A stretch of 64,000 nt of DNA from Podocnemis expansa. Lineage: Eukaryota; Chordata; Testudines; Podocnemididae. Position numbers and translations under genes: made by a program. The notes beneath the pieces are model-generated. The model had not been told where the DNA came from and did no database searches. It saw only the letters and a program-made list of their open reading frames with translations. Positions 34,681 to 47,945 of this stretch are shown here, one piece after another. Location of the stretch: positions 205,110-269,109 of the forward strand of contig ML682124.1 in the NCBI GenBank assembly GCA_007922195.1. The letters are read 5' to 3'. The stretch's first letter is position 1; every line of letters starts with the position of its first letter.

Positions 34681-35108
34681 GTGTGCCCACACTGCAGATT
34701 AGGCTTCTGGGCTTGATGATTTCAAGTTCATCCTTAAGATTTCACTGTGCTCAGTAAACCTGGGTTTACATCTGCTGGACCCAGATCTCACACCCATGAT
34801 AACAGGTCCATGCTGCACTACACAGACCTTCTGACTAGAGTCTGTGGCTTGACCTGTGTTCACAACGAAAAAATGGTGTGGTTTGGACTCTAAGCCTCAG
34901 TAGGATTCAGGCTCTGATCTTAACACCCCCTCCAGCAGGGTTGTAAATCCTGAGTGCTTGCTGATCCAAGGCAAACTCATTTGATCTGGATTCATTGGCA
35001 TTCAGTGGCTATATAAGTGATTTTAAAGATGCACAGATGTATTGGGCCAGGTGTGTTGCTGTAAGTTGTCTAACGTAGTCATGGCCTTAGTGTGCAGTGT
35101 AGATGTAC
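34681..35108. mobile_element. Probable MITE, ~430 bp
   Basis: The left end GTGTGCCCACACTGCAGATT and the right end reversed (GTACATCTACACTGCACACT) form an imperfect terminal inverted repeat, ending TAGGC/AAGGC inward. No clear target duplication or coding content. A MIR-like piece follows at about 35155-35225. Confidence 0.45.
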
Positions 35109-38100
35109 TTCTTCCTGCCAAGCTCATATTCCCTGCTTTGCTACTGGCGAGCAGTGGGCCACTATGCAGAACAATCTAGGCCTCAGTTTTCTTATCTGAA
35201 AATGGGGATAATTATATTTACCTTTGTTTGACAAATTCTTGACACCTATTGATGCAAGACATTATATAATCCATTGAAATGCGTGAGAATACCTCAAATG
35301 ATTTCAGTGGGCTTTGGATCAGTGCTTCTGAGGTATGAATAGAACTATTGCAAAGATGCAACAATCTCTTTATGCAGTAATACCAAAAAATGGTGATTGC
35401 TGGGAAAAGCAAATCAGAGAAAAAGAGGTTAATGAAGTTTGTTTTAACCCTCATTCTCCATTAAATACAAAAATATGCATTCACATTATTAGGAAAGGGT
35501 TAATATAGAAAAAAAAAAAACAACACTGAGAAACTAAATAAATAAAGTTCTAATCAAATAGAATGGGATATGATATGTAAAAATTAACAATATTAAAAAG
35601 TAGAAATGTTTAACAATAGGGTCAAAATATTTGAGAAAATGAAAGTAAAAGAGTATCAAGCAAATAAAGAGGAAAAATAAATAAAATTGAGCTTTGGGAG
35701 AAGGCTACAAAGTATTCAGCAATCAAAAAGCCAGTAAGATAGGTTTAAAGACACTTCACAAAAATCAGTAGTCCTATAGGTAGATCGATGGATGGATAGA
35801 TATAAAGTGGCTAGAGGAGTATTACAATCAAAATGATATATAAAACTCAAAAATGTGAATGGGATTAGCAATCAATTGAAAATAGAAAAGGATAAGGAAA
35901 GAGTTGTGATGGGAGGGAGGGTCAATAGTACAATAAAATCAAAATTGAATTCTGAGCAAGGACTTCAGAAGAAGCAGTGATCCCACACCAGTCATGAGCT
36001 AAATGATAAAAATGCAAAGAGTAATCATAGCAAAAGAAAAAAAAATCAGGCAATCACAGGGAAGAAGTATTTACTGAGGCAGTGGACAGGGATGAAAAGG
36101 AGAATAGATAGAATGAAATGTCTTGTCTATATTCAATTCCCCCCCCCCCGTTTTTCTGTATAGGCTATAAGTGGCCCTGTGTAACACCATTTTTAACAGT
36201 GAAGATAATTAACCATTGAAGCAACTTACCAAAGGTTGGGGAAGACTCTCCATCATATTTTTTTTAATTATGATTGCATTTCTCTTCTGAAAGAAAAATA
36301 TTTCTCTAGTTCAAAAATGGAATTAATTCAGGGTATTTGTACACCTCATGTTATACAGGGGATAAGGCTAGATGAGCACAGTGGTCCCTTCCTGTGTTAT
36401 TTGTGTAGGCACCCTGTACTTTAGGGGCCTCTGAAATCAAGTAGGAGGTTAACATTTAAGCAGTTCCTATATGTTGTAAGTTTTCCACTAAGGGACTACA
36501 ACTCCTATGATTCTTGGGGAAAAGAGAGGGACCCTGCCTGCCCCTCCAGGAAGCAGAGTGTTGGAATCTGGAAGCTGCTGTGAGTGCTCCTGGGGCTCCT
36601 GAGACTGCTGGTGGCTCACTTAAGAGGGAACAAAGGAGGTTGGTGGCTTACTCAGCCCAAAGCAGGGTCTGAGTCTAGAGCTGACTGAGCTGGATCTGCA
36701 GTGAGTGTGAGTGTCTGTCTCCCTCCTCCAATTTGGTGCAGGGCTTGTAAAGCAAGGGAGTCTGCTGAGAGACTGACTAGGCCTGAGGGGAGGCAGCATG
36801 GCAGTTCCTATGAACCAGGGCCAGGACTACAGACCATTGGTTGGGCTCACTCCTGAATTTCAGTGTGGTTCTGAGCGGATATGCTGAACAAGCAGAGCGC
36901 TGCCTTGTCTCCCTCATTGACCCTCTAAGTGTGCCCACACAAGCAAGGGGTTGGGGTTTGCAACACTGGGAAGTGTGCCCTCTGAGTTGGAAAAAGGGCT
37001 GTGAACATGCTAGTTAGATAAGTTTCCTTTAAACTGTATTCTGTGTCTGCTCACTGATTTACTTACTTGCCCCTGTGTATTTAAATCAGTAGTAATATTC
37101 GATTCCATCCTGTTATGATAAGTTTCTTTGTTAAGTTAAGGTTTGTTACATGCAATTAAGTACCATGAATGTATTGTATATATAATTACTAAGTTTGGAT
37201 TAGACCCATCCCACAGGTTATTCTTAGTTGCATGGATTTAGTCTTGGAGGCTCCCGAGGCACACCACTGAGCACATACCAGACCCAGCCAGGTGGAGGCA
37301 CCACCAAGTTTAATTTCCTGTAAAGCAAAGAGACTGCAGCAGAAGAGTGGATAAAGGATTCCCACAATCCCAACATCACCACTGGGAAACTCTGGATCTC
37401 TTTGTCATCAAACGTAGGCATCTGTGCACATGTGAGTGTTGCCTGCTCCCATGTAAGAAGAAAAGGGAGCCAGTTATATTTGCTATGCACCAATGGAGTC
37501 TTAAACAGAGATTGACGTTATAGACTGCAGCAGCCCCCGTGATTGTTACTGATGTAGTTCCAGGTCCATGGACTGTGAGCTCTAGAGGAGAGTGACCCCT
37601 CAGCATAGGCATTTATCAAGTGCTTAGCAAACTTTGGGGTCTGCTATCAAGCAATTTCAATATTAGACATTGCAGACTGAAACTGAACCTTCTCATCTTG
37701 TTCATTGACAAGTTCAAATGCCTATAAAAATGTTTGGGTTATTTTGTACTATATTTATTTCAGGAAGTGTCTCATACTGAAATTTTTCTCCCCAGTTAGA
37801 GAGCACAGACAACTGAAAGTTTTTCTCCATATAATTCAACCATGTTTGGGAAAGATTTATTTTATTTTATTTTAACTGAGAGTCAGAAAGTTCACCCCAA
37901 AGTTAAGTCAGTCCTTGTCCCTTATATTAATTCTTCCAGCAAAGGTAAGAGAGTCAGCTGGGATAGCGTGTTTTGTGTTGCAGACTCTGGAAATATAGCA
38001 GTTGTTAATAACTTTTAGTCATAATCACAAGCACTCATATAATAGAGAGTATGCAATAATGGAAGGGTTTGGTGTACAATTTAATAAAAAGTGACAAAAT

Positions 38101-40618
38101 CAATCTGAATAATTTGACCTTGTCTGTCAACTACCATTCTGGAAATTATCTAAAGAGGTGATAAAGTTAACCCTATAGGTGCCAATTCTGCAAACATTCA
38201 GGCTTATGCTAAACTTTCCTCTTCGGAGTAGCTCCATTTATGTCTATAGGACCTTGCATGTGAGTCAAACTATTCACACATGTAAATGTTTACAGGAACA
38301 CATTTAAAAGAGAAAGTGTGATTCTCAGTAAATGTTATTTTTTTTTCTAAAAAAGTGATTAATTTATAAGGCTAACTCAGGTAACCTCGTGATGTAGCAT
38401 TTGTTCCTCAGTCTGAAGCCATTTGCAATGTAGATAGTATTAATAATAATTAATAATGATATGCCAGTATTTTCTCTTCTGCCAAGAAAGTGGCAATTAA
38501 TTAAAATATGTACATTAACAAAGTAGTCCTGGTTAATCAAAACATGCTCTTTAATAGGAGTCTGACTGCATTAATTTTGGTGTACAAAAAATAGCAGGTA
38601 GCAATTTCACTATTCTTAAAACTCTCTGATTGTGTCAGAGAATGGGAGGATATAACAGCTATGAATTAACTTATTATCATTTATTGGGGAGTAATTAATG
38701 AGTTGACTACATCAGTCTGGCTATTAACATAAATGATACTTTGGATATAGTCAAATGAAGGATGGTGCTGGTTTCTTTCAAAAAGGTTAATACAGACATT
38801 AATCTAGTGGGAATGTATTTTGCACTAGGAGAATTAAGTCACTCATATCTTAGAAGTCACAAAATGGGAAGCTATTCCATATAAATAAAGCAAAGCTTTT
38901 TACAAAACTTAAGGTACAGAGAGAACAGTCATATTGACGCTGACCATTAGAACATACAACCTTGAGGGAAAGGGCAGCCATATTGACTCCAGCAACATAA
39001 TCTTTATGGAGGCACAAGACCACCCCAGCTTTGCCAGAAACAATCCACTTGTGGAAGCTCTATATAAGAAACAAGATATGCCTAAAAGCCTCTTACCTTC
39101 CAGGAGTGAGGAACACCACAGAAGGGACTTTAAAGACCAGCATAGGTGATCATTCTGTAAAAACTTTCTCCTCCAGATATTAGATTAGTAAAGCACCTAT
39201 CAATATAATTATTTGTGGCCACCCTGAACACAAAGGAGCTTTTGCTTCAGGACAGGCCACAGCCTGGATTCTGTGATGAGTGTTTTTTTTTTTTTTTCCC
39301 TCCCTTGCTGAACCATCTGCTCTATGTCCAGGCCCTCTTATTCTGACAGTGCTGAGGAAACTGAACAGAGACACAGCAAACCTAATCCTCATGCACTGCT
39401 TTGGATAAGGCAATATTGGTTCATAGACATACACCTACCCATTATCTGGCCAGGCACTAGTTGAGAATCTCCTGTCTCAAAACCACAACAAGTCTTTGCA
39501 TTTCAATATCCAGTTTTTTTGACACCTCACTCCATGTATGATGTCTAGTTGAGTGCACCTGGGTTAGTAGGCTCCATGAAGTCGAAGTCATCTTGATTAG
39601 TAAAGATAACATTTCCATCAGAGCTACATATACAGAAAAGTGAAAAGGGTGGAATCCCATCAGTTATCACCAAATTGCACTGAGGTTAGACATATACTGG
39701 ATTGCCTATTGTGCCTGAAATCCTCTGTTTTTTCAAGTAGTTTGGTGGAATTCCACTTGGCCTCCATCTCTACAGCACACCTGCCAGTGGATGGCTTTTC
39801 TATATATGTTCATCTCAAGGTCACAAGATTTCTAAAGGATCTTGTTATCTTCCTGTGTCTTTGATCTGATACCTTCCTGGGTTCTAAATTTAATCCTATT
39901 GGAGTTAATGTGTTCCTACCATTCACAGAGTTTAGGCATTTTAACTGGATGTACAGCATTCTTCAGATTCTCTCCTAGATTCTTAGTAGGCTATGCTGAA
40001 AATCTTGCTTTAGTCTATTGGTGACAGAAATGGGAGATGAGTAGCCTTGATCAAGGCCATAGACCTGCATTCTTGCATGCAAGATTTAATTATTCTGACA
40101 AATGTATCAGGGCAACCAAGCTTCTAGAAGACTGTCCACAGGACATTTATATAATGAAAGAAAAAGCTTCAGTAAAGTCAACAGAAACCTCATATAGACT
40201 TCAATACTGCTCACAACATTTATTTTGAATTTGCCAGAATAATAACTTTTAGTACATTTCAAATTTTAATGAAGACAACTTTTATATTTATACCTTATGA
40301 ACCCAATCCAATCACCAAACTTTTTACAATGAAAATGATGAAATAAAGAAACTGCTTATCATCTCCAAAAGGAACTAAAGTACCAAACAATCTTAATACA
40401 CATGGTGAAAGTATGAATAAACAGAACTGAAAAAAGAGGAGAAGAGAACCATAACTATTTAGAACAATAAGTTATTCACATACTGCCATCTTTAATATTA
40501 ATTTGTCCATCAAACCCCGTGTTTCTAGATTGTGGGTCTCTAGGCACTACTAAAAACACAAAAGATAATCATCAATAACAGAAGAAGAAATTATGTGTTA
40601 TGTGTATCTTAGTGGCAC
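35109..40618. other. Intron-like DNA, no gene seen
   Basis: A CR1 3' relic is at 36195-36400 (see its own entry). 36440-37210 is less AT-rich, with phrases such as ACTACAACTCCTATGATTCT; it may be an old LTR-type repeat, but I find no ends. A poly-C run is at 36140-36150. No splice-flanked coding segment was recognised. Confidence 0.45.
36195..36400 (+). repeat. Old CR1 3' end fragment
   Basis: ATTAACCATTGAAGCAACTT, then GGTTGGGGAAGACTCTCCAT, then AGGCTAGATGAGCACAGTGG and TCCCTTCCTG follow the 3' end of an old CR1/L3-type element. A closely similar relic is at 55895-56112. Confidence 0.6.
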
Positions 40619-40621
40619 TTT

Positions 40622-41028
40622 GGGTAAGTCTACACTGGAGCCTTAGTTCAACTTAAGGAAGCTTAAGTCAACTTACAGACCCCCGTGGCCGCACTGGGCT
40701 TTTATTAAGTCAACTTAAGCACTTCCTTAAGTTGACTTAATAACACCACCTCTTAAGGTTAACATAATGCTTGTTGACTTTATTAAGTCGACTTACACCA
40801 TTGTAGATGGGGAATAGCCCTTAAGTCAACTTAATTGGCCTCCAGGCCCCTTCCCAGAATTCCTGGCCACCAGGAGCAGTTGACCTAGGACCCGTTGGTG
40901 TGGACACAGGTAACTGAGAGGAGTTTCCAATGTGGATGCTCTAAGTTGACTTAACAAGGTCAACTTTAAGTCAATTTAAACTCGACTTTGTTAAGTTAAC
41001 TTAACAGAGCCTGAAGTGTAGCAAACTC
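40622..41028. mobile_element. Palindromic Harbinger-like element, TTAAGTCGACTTAA type
   Basis: 407 bp. The ends are GGGTAAGTCTACACT and, reversed, GAGTTTGCTACACTT, with TTT duplications at 40619-40621 and 41029-41031. The interior is lined by TTAAGTYRACTTAA motifs in both halves; TTAAGTCGACTTA near 40785 keeps the central CG. Joining the flanks gives GGCACTTTTGAGGCTCC, which continues an old SINE-like repeat (to about 41230), so the empty site is readable. Confidence 0.78.
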
Positions 41029-41230
41029 TTTGAGGCTCCAATCACAATCAAGATTCCATTGTACACAAGCATATAATAATTGACAGTTTCTATCCTAAAG
41101 ATGTTGCAATCTGTATGGATAAACCAAAGAGTATGAAGGGGAATAGAAGCACAGAAAAATGAAATAACTTTTTTATTTAGGGTTGCACAGCAGGTCAGTG
41201 AAAAAGCGGCAAATAGAACTCAGTGTCAGA
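41029..41230. repeat. Old SINE-like repeat interrupted by the element at 40622
   Basis: GAGGCTCCAATCACAATCAA, CCATTGTACACAAGC and CTAAAGATGTTGCAATCTG match, from memory, a common amniote old repeat; GCACAGCAGGTCAGTGAAAA near 41187 is MIR/L2-like. Confidence 0.45.
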
Positions 41231-42993
41231 TCCAATTGACTCTCTTGCCCCTCAAACATGGTGAGAAAAGCAGTTTCTATTCTTGCTACAGAATATGTAC
41301 TAAATGGAATACAAAAGAGTGGAAACTTATAACCCACTAGTAAGTGTGGGCGACAGATCCCTGCTGTGCCTGATCCACAAAACAATATAAATATTTATAG
41401 CCCCAAGCTACATCAATTTGGCAATCTAGTTCAAACTGTTTCTGTTTCTGCTTTTAGTTGTGGATAACCCCAGTGGTGTGTGAGCCGAGAGTGCAGTTAT
41501 CAAATGTTCAACTAAAGACAAATCGAAAGAATTAAATTATTCTCTGAATTGCAAGAAAATGTTCAAAAGTTCTGCTTAGGCTGTTCAGAACACTAGTTAC
41601 AACTATACCATAAACAATAGATAATATTAAAAAAAATTCAACTCCTGAATGTAAAGGCTGACTAGACCAGTTGGTGTATTTGAGTGTTTAGTTTGTCATT
41701 ATATTGGACACAAAAGAACTTTACTAAGAAGGTAGCACTGGATTATTAAAAGAGCATAATATAGTGACTGAAGAGACTGATATACCATGAATCAGAAAAA
41801 AATTCGTTGAACTTAATATAGCTATATAGAAGTACATTACCTGATGGTTAAAAAAGAAGAGGTGGCTTCAGCTAATCTGAGCTCCCACTATTTGCTCCTG
41901 TCCATCAGAAAGCCAAAGGGTAAGAGATCTAGTGGGATGCACTTCATTCATTATGCATGTGCACAGTCCAAACAAAATATGAATTAATCCGATTAGGGAA
42001 ATAGTTTTGTATGTCAAGTGACCAATACATTACCTGGTACAAATGAGCCTAAGTAGTGTTAGGTAGCAAGATGAGTAACAGACATAACATTATCTAGCTG
42101 AAGTCAATGAAGACTTTATACCATTCATGAAAACAAACAAACAAAATTGTTCTCTCTCCACTTGCAATAGATAGACTCTCTGACAGAAGGAGCCTGAAAA
42201 GAACAGAGTGCCTGGATGATACTATTTAGATAAGTGACTACATGTTAGAAAAGTGGTTAGTTACCATATTTTTCCAGTAACTTCATTTCAGCAAAAATTG
42301 CATGGTCACACATAAAGAACAGGAGAGATTAATTTTAGTCCATCTTAAATCCCTTCTAGGCCTTTTTAATAGCACAGAGCAGCTTGATGCCCCTGTTTTT
42401 GGGGACAGGCATTCCCTGAGTAGACAGGGCTCCTCAGAATTTTTGAGGAATTAAGGACACATGACTGATTTCACACAGAATGATCTCTCTCCATAGCTAT
42501 CAAATGCTGGACCACAGCACCCTAACTATCTAGGCTTCTTAGATGACCCAGATTACTATGCTATTTATGAAATGCTGCATCCCACATATACCCTTATGGT
42601 GTGATTTGTGTATCATTCATGTTCACCCCCTACAGTGTAACTGTGTATGGGTTATCCCATTACAGAAAGTAAGTGTCTCTGTTCACACATTCTCACCTTC
42701 AAATCAATTTTTGTGAATGGGCCTCCTCTACCCTAACTTCCCCTTCTCATTGTTTTCTTTCCCTTGTATGTGTATATATATCTCCTCACTGTAGTTTCTA
42801 CTCCATGCATCTAACAATGTGAGTTGCAGCCCATGAAAGCTTATGCTGGAGGAAATTTTTAGTCTTTAAGGTGCCACAGGACTTTAATTGTTTTTGCTAT
42901 ATACAGACTAACATGGCTCCACCTTGGATGTGTATGGTGTGATCTGAAATATATCTTCTAAAGTTATTTTTGGAATGCTTGTGACATGCTGAA

Positions 42994-43186
42994 CAGGAGT
43001 GGGTGTCCTCTTAGTAAATTAGAGTAATTTGGGGTCTATGGGTGGTCTGTAGGGGAAGCAAAGGTACACCAGATCAGATTCTGGGAGGGGAACACAACAC
43101 ATATCTGTATGCATGATGTATGTTACATTGCAGGAAACATGCTACCATAACATTACTCTAATTTACTAAGAGGACACCCACTCCTG
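42994..43186. repeat. Perfect 35-bp inverted repeat around a 123-bp loop
   Basis: Arms at 42994-43028 and 43152-43186 are exact reverse complements over 35 bases and begin CAGGAGTGGGTGTCC. The sequence diverges at once on both sides. The CAGG...CCTG ends resemble a hAT-type MITE, but the 8-base flanks (ATGCTGAA and GATCCGTT) do not match, so no target duplication supports that. Confidence 0.85.
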
Positions 43187-44411
43187 GATCCGTTCACACC
43201 AGCCCTCTGGATGTAATAGGTCCCAGGCTATGGATGTACCTCTACAGCCACTTGGGATGAGAACCCCCAGCCCTCAGAAACCACAGAGAGAACTTCAATC
43301 CTTCCATCCTTTCCCAGTCACTGTAAGTTCATAGACTCCAGTTCACCCATTCATCAAAGAAGCAAGAATGTCTCCATTCTGTATTTTGTACTCTCTAATG
43401 TTTACACAGCTTTAGATAAAAAAAAGCAGTAGTTTATTGATTAGGGCATGATTTTAAGTGAGCATACATAGCAAATAAATGCACAATCATTTAATAAAGG
43501 TGTCAAGAGTCAGCACAAGCAAATAAAAGCTATAAAATACACCTTAAACTAATGTTACTGTCTGGGATTACTCACAACAGTTGATTGACAATACTTGAGC
43601 AGTCAGTCTGTGCCTCTCCATAGGCAGGGCACAGTCCTTCTTGGAGATGCTCAAGATGGTGTCAAAAAAAGATGTTCAGGGTGGTCTCTGACAAAAAACC
43701 CTTTCACATTTCCAAGCATGTCCTTTTCAAACCCCATTTACCAGTCCATCTTCTTTCAAGTTATCTTCTGTGTTTAGAAAGGGTTGGAGATTTCCCTCTC
43801 TCTGGCCTAGGTGTTACAGACTTTTAGCTAGACTATTGTCATTTTATTTTATTTTTTTCTGGATAGGTGCTTTCAGCCTTGGCTATTTACTACTGCTGAA
43901 AGACAGTTTCAATTGCCTCCCTCCTGTCCCTGAGCCATGTGAAATACCTGGGAACATGCTTCACATCTGTAGACATACATGAGGATGAGGGAAACATGAT
44001 ACCATAAGAATAATGTAGAATATGTCATGAACATTCCTAAAGGAACCCCTTGCATGGCATATTTGGCATCAAATCATGAACTACACTGAAAACTGAACAG
44101 GAAAGTTACACAGCTCGTACCATAGGGGTGCGCAGATGTACATCACATGACACATTTTTATGCTTCTCTCCCATAGATAGAAAGATTAGATTAGATTAGA
44201 TCTCTCCTAACTGTAGTTTCAACTTTATACATCTCAAAAAGTGGGTTTCAGCCCATAAAGGCTTATGCCTGAAGAATTTGTTAGTCTTTAGGGTGCCACG
44301 GGACTCTTCTTTTTGCTATATACAGACTAACATGGCTATCCCCTCTGAATGTTTATGGCCTGATGCCAAGTATATCAGGTTTTTTCCCCGGAATGCTCAT
44401 GGCATGTTAAA

Positions 44412-44435
44412 CATCATCATCAATCATCATCATCA

Positions 44436-44473
<38 letters not shown>
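44412..44473. repeat. (ATC)n/(ATT)n microsatellite
   Basis: CATCAT units change into about ten ATT units. Confidence 0.9.
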
Positions 44474-47377
44474 GCAAGTTTTCTGGAATCTAGCATACAT
44501 ACAGACACAAAACTCTGCAATGTCATATGCCTAAATATGTGCCTCACATGACCTGAATGGATGCAGAGAAACACAGAGCTGAGGTTCCATGCCCTACAGA
44601 AGCCTGCATACAAGACCAAGTGACTGGCCTAAACACCTTTGTGTAGCTTTGCTCAAGAGAGAAAGCTTGTGCTCATTGCCAGACATGGACGATCACCTGA
44701 CTCCAGGGGAGGTTGAGGAAGAGCTCTCCCTCAGGGCTCTCTCCTGGAATCCATCTTTTAAGCTACATCAAAGATTGAGAATCTACCCACAGGGACCGTG
44801 GGGGCTTTGGCTGCAAAACATTGCAGCTGGCCTGTGTGGGAAGCTGAATATACAGACTGAAACAGTAACCTACCTAAGAGTAAGTTTTATCTTTTATTTG
44901 ATTGTGAGTAACTCCCTGACTTATTGATGTTTGTATTTATATTATTTGGACATAGAAATACTTAAAATCTTACTTTAGTCCAGCAGTTCCAAACTTTTGC
45001 CTTTATGCATATCACTTCATCATCATCATCAAACATTTTTGCAGAATACTGTGTAAGCAAGTCAAGCAAGTCATTTTTAACATAGCCTAAGGCTGATGGG
45101 AGTCACACTTACATATCAAGGGGTACTAAAACCACAACTATTTTAAATAATGTATTATGTTCACTCACAGACACATCACACTCTTCACAGTACATTTACC
45201 TGCAGTAACACTGCAGTAACATCCGTAAGAGCTACACAGGGTTATAGTACTACATTATCCCCCCTCCCCACCCCGGTTCACCTGCAGTACCCTTGTAAAG
45301 CACCAGCAGTTCACAGACCACAGGTTGGGAATCAATGCTATAGTCGATAACCTTATTTGTTTATTTTATGTAAAGCAGTGCACATGGAACAAAAGTGTTC
45401 AGAGACCTCTGTTGGAGTGACCAAGCTGTCATATATCACTTTTGTTGATAAACTCATTGACATGTTTAAATGAGCTTTCAGCAGGCACTGGGCAGCACTG
45501 AACCCTGACAGATAGTAGTTCCCAGTGTTGCAACTGGGACTCAGGGTGTTTGCTAAGGGTCCATTCCAGGAGTGGCTGACTAGAGCACTCCCCTGCTAGA
45601 TAAGAGACTGATTACATGCAGGAGCCAGGGTACAAGCTAACCCTGGAGTAAGGGTTCACACAGCAAAGTGGGGTAAGTTGAGGCCCATGAGTGGAGAAGT
45701 AAGATGTCACAGCTGCACAGCAGTCCAGATTCAAAGAGGGGACTGCCACAGTATCTGATGCTCATTAATGTATGTATCCTCACAATATTATAGAAAGTAG
45801 GCAGGAAATTGTGGTGCAAAGAAGTTAAGAAACTGGGCCAAGATCACACAGAAAAATGTGTGGTAGACCAGGGAACTGAATTGAATTCATGTCTCCAGCT
45901 AGCTTCCTAGCTAGACCTTCATTGCTCTGATGATCAACATGTGGCTTCTACCATGTCTGGCCCCATTTCAGGGTATTAATGTGAACCTTAGCCATTATCC
46001 CTTTGTTAATATTTTGAAATGCAGTCATTGCACATTGCACTTGTTTCCTAATATATTACAGATACATTGCACATTGCACAGTTTCCTGATGCATTACAGA
46101 AAATGTTTCTAATCCTGTATGATTTGTGGCTTATTTATAGAATTTGTGACCTGTTTTGAACAGTTGTGGTGGATTTGTCCCTACATCATGATTGTATTCC
46201 ATGGTAATATATTCCACTGCTGAAATTCCATTGAGTTTCTATAGAATATGTTGGTTACATCCCATAAAACTATATTCCAGCAGTCTACATTAACAGCAAC
46301 AACAAAACACACACAAAAATGCAATGCAAAATGCTACAACACTTAATTGTTTAAAGGGTGTAAGGGGTCTGTAAAACCATGCTATGTCATAACCTTTAGG
46401 TCTTGAACCCAGAGGGTCAATGCACTAATTTGCCACCTAACACACCTCTATAACTATCTTAACTGTGACCTATGAAGCCCAGGAACAGTGGGGGGTTTCA
46501 CCTCTCAGGCCTGATTGTTAGAGCCCCAGAGTGGCTGATCAGCCCATTGGCCATACCTAAGTAAGCAGAAAGCATAGAAAGGTTTCTGAACAAACTAGGT
46601 ATAACACTGCCTTGCGTCCCTGTCATTTTGATATGACCTGGTTCCTTGCATCTGGCTTAGTTTCTTGATCTCATTTGTCTCTTTCCTCTGATTCCTGGTG
46701 TCTTGGCCTAGCCTGCTTCTGATTCCTGACTTGTGTATCTGATCTTATCTGTTGCCTCTGACCCCCTGATATGCTGATCTGATCTCACACTGGCTCCTCA
46801 CTTATGGGTCTAATCTCCAGCTTTCTTCAGTTTCTGGCCTTCTAGTACCTTTATCAGTTGGTTCTTGAGTTCTGTCCTCTGACGACAGACTCTGCCTCTG
46901 ACTACAAGGTCTGACTACCATGACCTGATTGGGAAGGGAAAGAAGATGACCCCAAATCATTCATCTCTTTTTCTCTGCCCAAAACATCCACAAGAGTAGA
47001 AGATCAAAGGAAGAAGACGGATCCTGAATTAAAAATATTCAGTCAGTGAGAGTCCTGAAACATGGTCTGATTTTCTTTGAATTCACTTTGCTTGTTAAAT
47101 TAGTCATTAATTATGTTTTATTTTTATTTTCTTATAACCTACTCTGACTTTTATTCTTGTCACTTGTTCTGACTTAAACTAGTAAGGTTGAATTGAAATG
47201 TTTGGGAAGCGCTAGCTGAGATGACAGGATTTGTGCCCATCACTTTCCATTAATCAGATGGTGTAGTTTTTATGTACCTGTATAGTCCAAGAGAGACCTG
47301 GGCATTACAAGGTATATATTTCCAGGGAAAGTCTGGAACTGAGGTTTACTTTTATTGCTCTGCAGTAGAATGCCAGA

Positions 47378-47942
47378 GGGTATGGCCACACACACAGGGG
47401 TTGTTTCAAAATAAGAAATGCTATGGCCACACGACGCATGGTCATTTCGAAACAAGCAAACAGCTTGTTTCAAAATGGCCGTGGTTCTATCGAAACAACT
47501 TAAACCTCATTTGCTGTCGAAACAGGGTTGTTTCGAAACCAGAGGTTTCTAAACAGCCCTGTTCGGACATGTTGTTTTGGAACAAAGTGTTCTGAAACAA
47601 CCTGTCACCTTCCTCCCAGGGTGCTAAGCACCCTGGGAGGAAGGGCTGCCCCCTCAGCACCCTGGCCAGGGTGCTGAGGGGTGTCCATGGGCGGGAGAGG
47701 TGTGGGGCTGCAGGCACCAGCCAGTTGAGGCGCGGGGCTGCGCGGCACTCCGCCGGTGCCTGCAATCCCCTCCCCAGGCGGAATAGCATGTTCACACTGT
47801 GGACATGCTATTTCGCTGCCTTATTTCGAGGACACAGTTTTTTGTCCTCGAAATAAGGTGTTTCGAAATAATATGTTATTTCGAAACAGCTTGTTTCAAA
47901 ACGTCTTGTTTCGAAACAAGCATACCCTGTGTGAACATAGCC
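47378..47942. mobile_element. Palindromic Harbinger-like element with GC-rich core, second copy
   Basis: 565 bp with ends GGGTATGGCCACACACACAG and, reversed, GGCTATGTTCACACAGGG, flanked by AGA at 47375-47377 and 47943-47945. TTTCGAAA palindromes line both sides. The core (47610-47780) is GC-rich, with the CCCAGGGTGCTAAGCACCCT inverted repeat and CACCCTGGCCAGGGTGCTGA shared with the copy at 11312. The conserved hairpin is at 47779-47817. Confidence 0.8.
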
Positions 47943-47945
47943 AGA

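Larger units (their letters stand above)
41231..47377. other. Intron-like DNA, no gene seen
   Basis: Only short random ORFs. It holds two copies of an unnamed repeat (42792-42995 and 44207-44412), a perfect 35-bp inverted repeat (own entry), (GATTA)n at 44186-44200, an (ATC)n/(ATT)n run at 44412-44473 and a MIR/L2-like relic at about 45790-45880. Confidence 0.45.

Noticed and set aside
42994..43186. hAT MITE
   Set aside because: The CAGG...CCTG ends fit, but the two 8-base flanks do not match.
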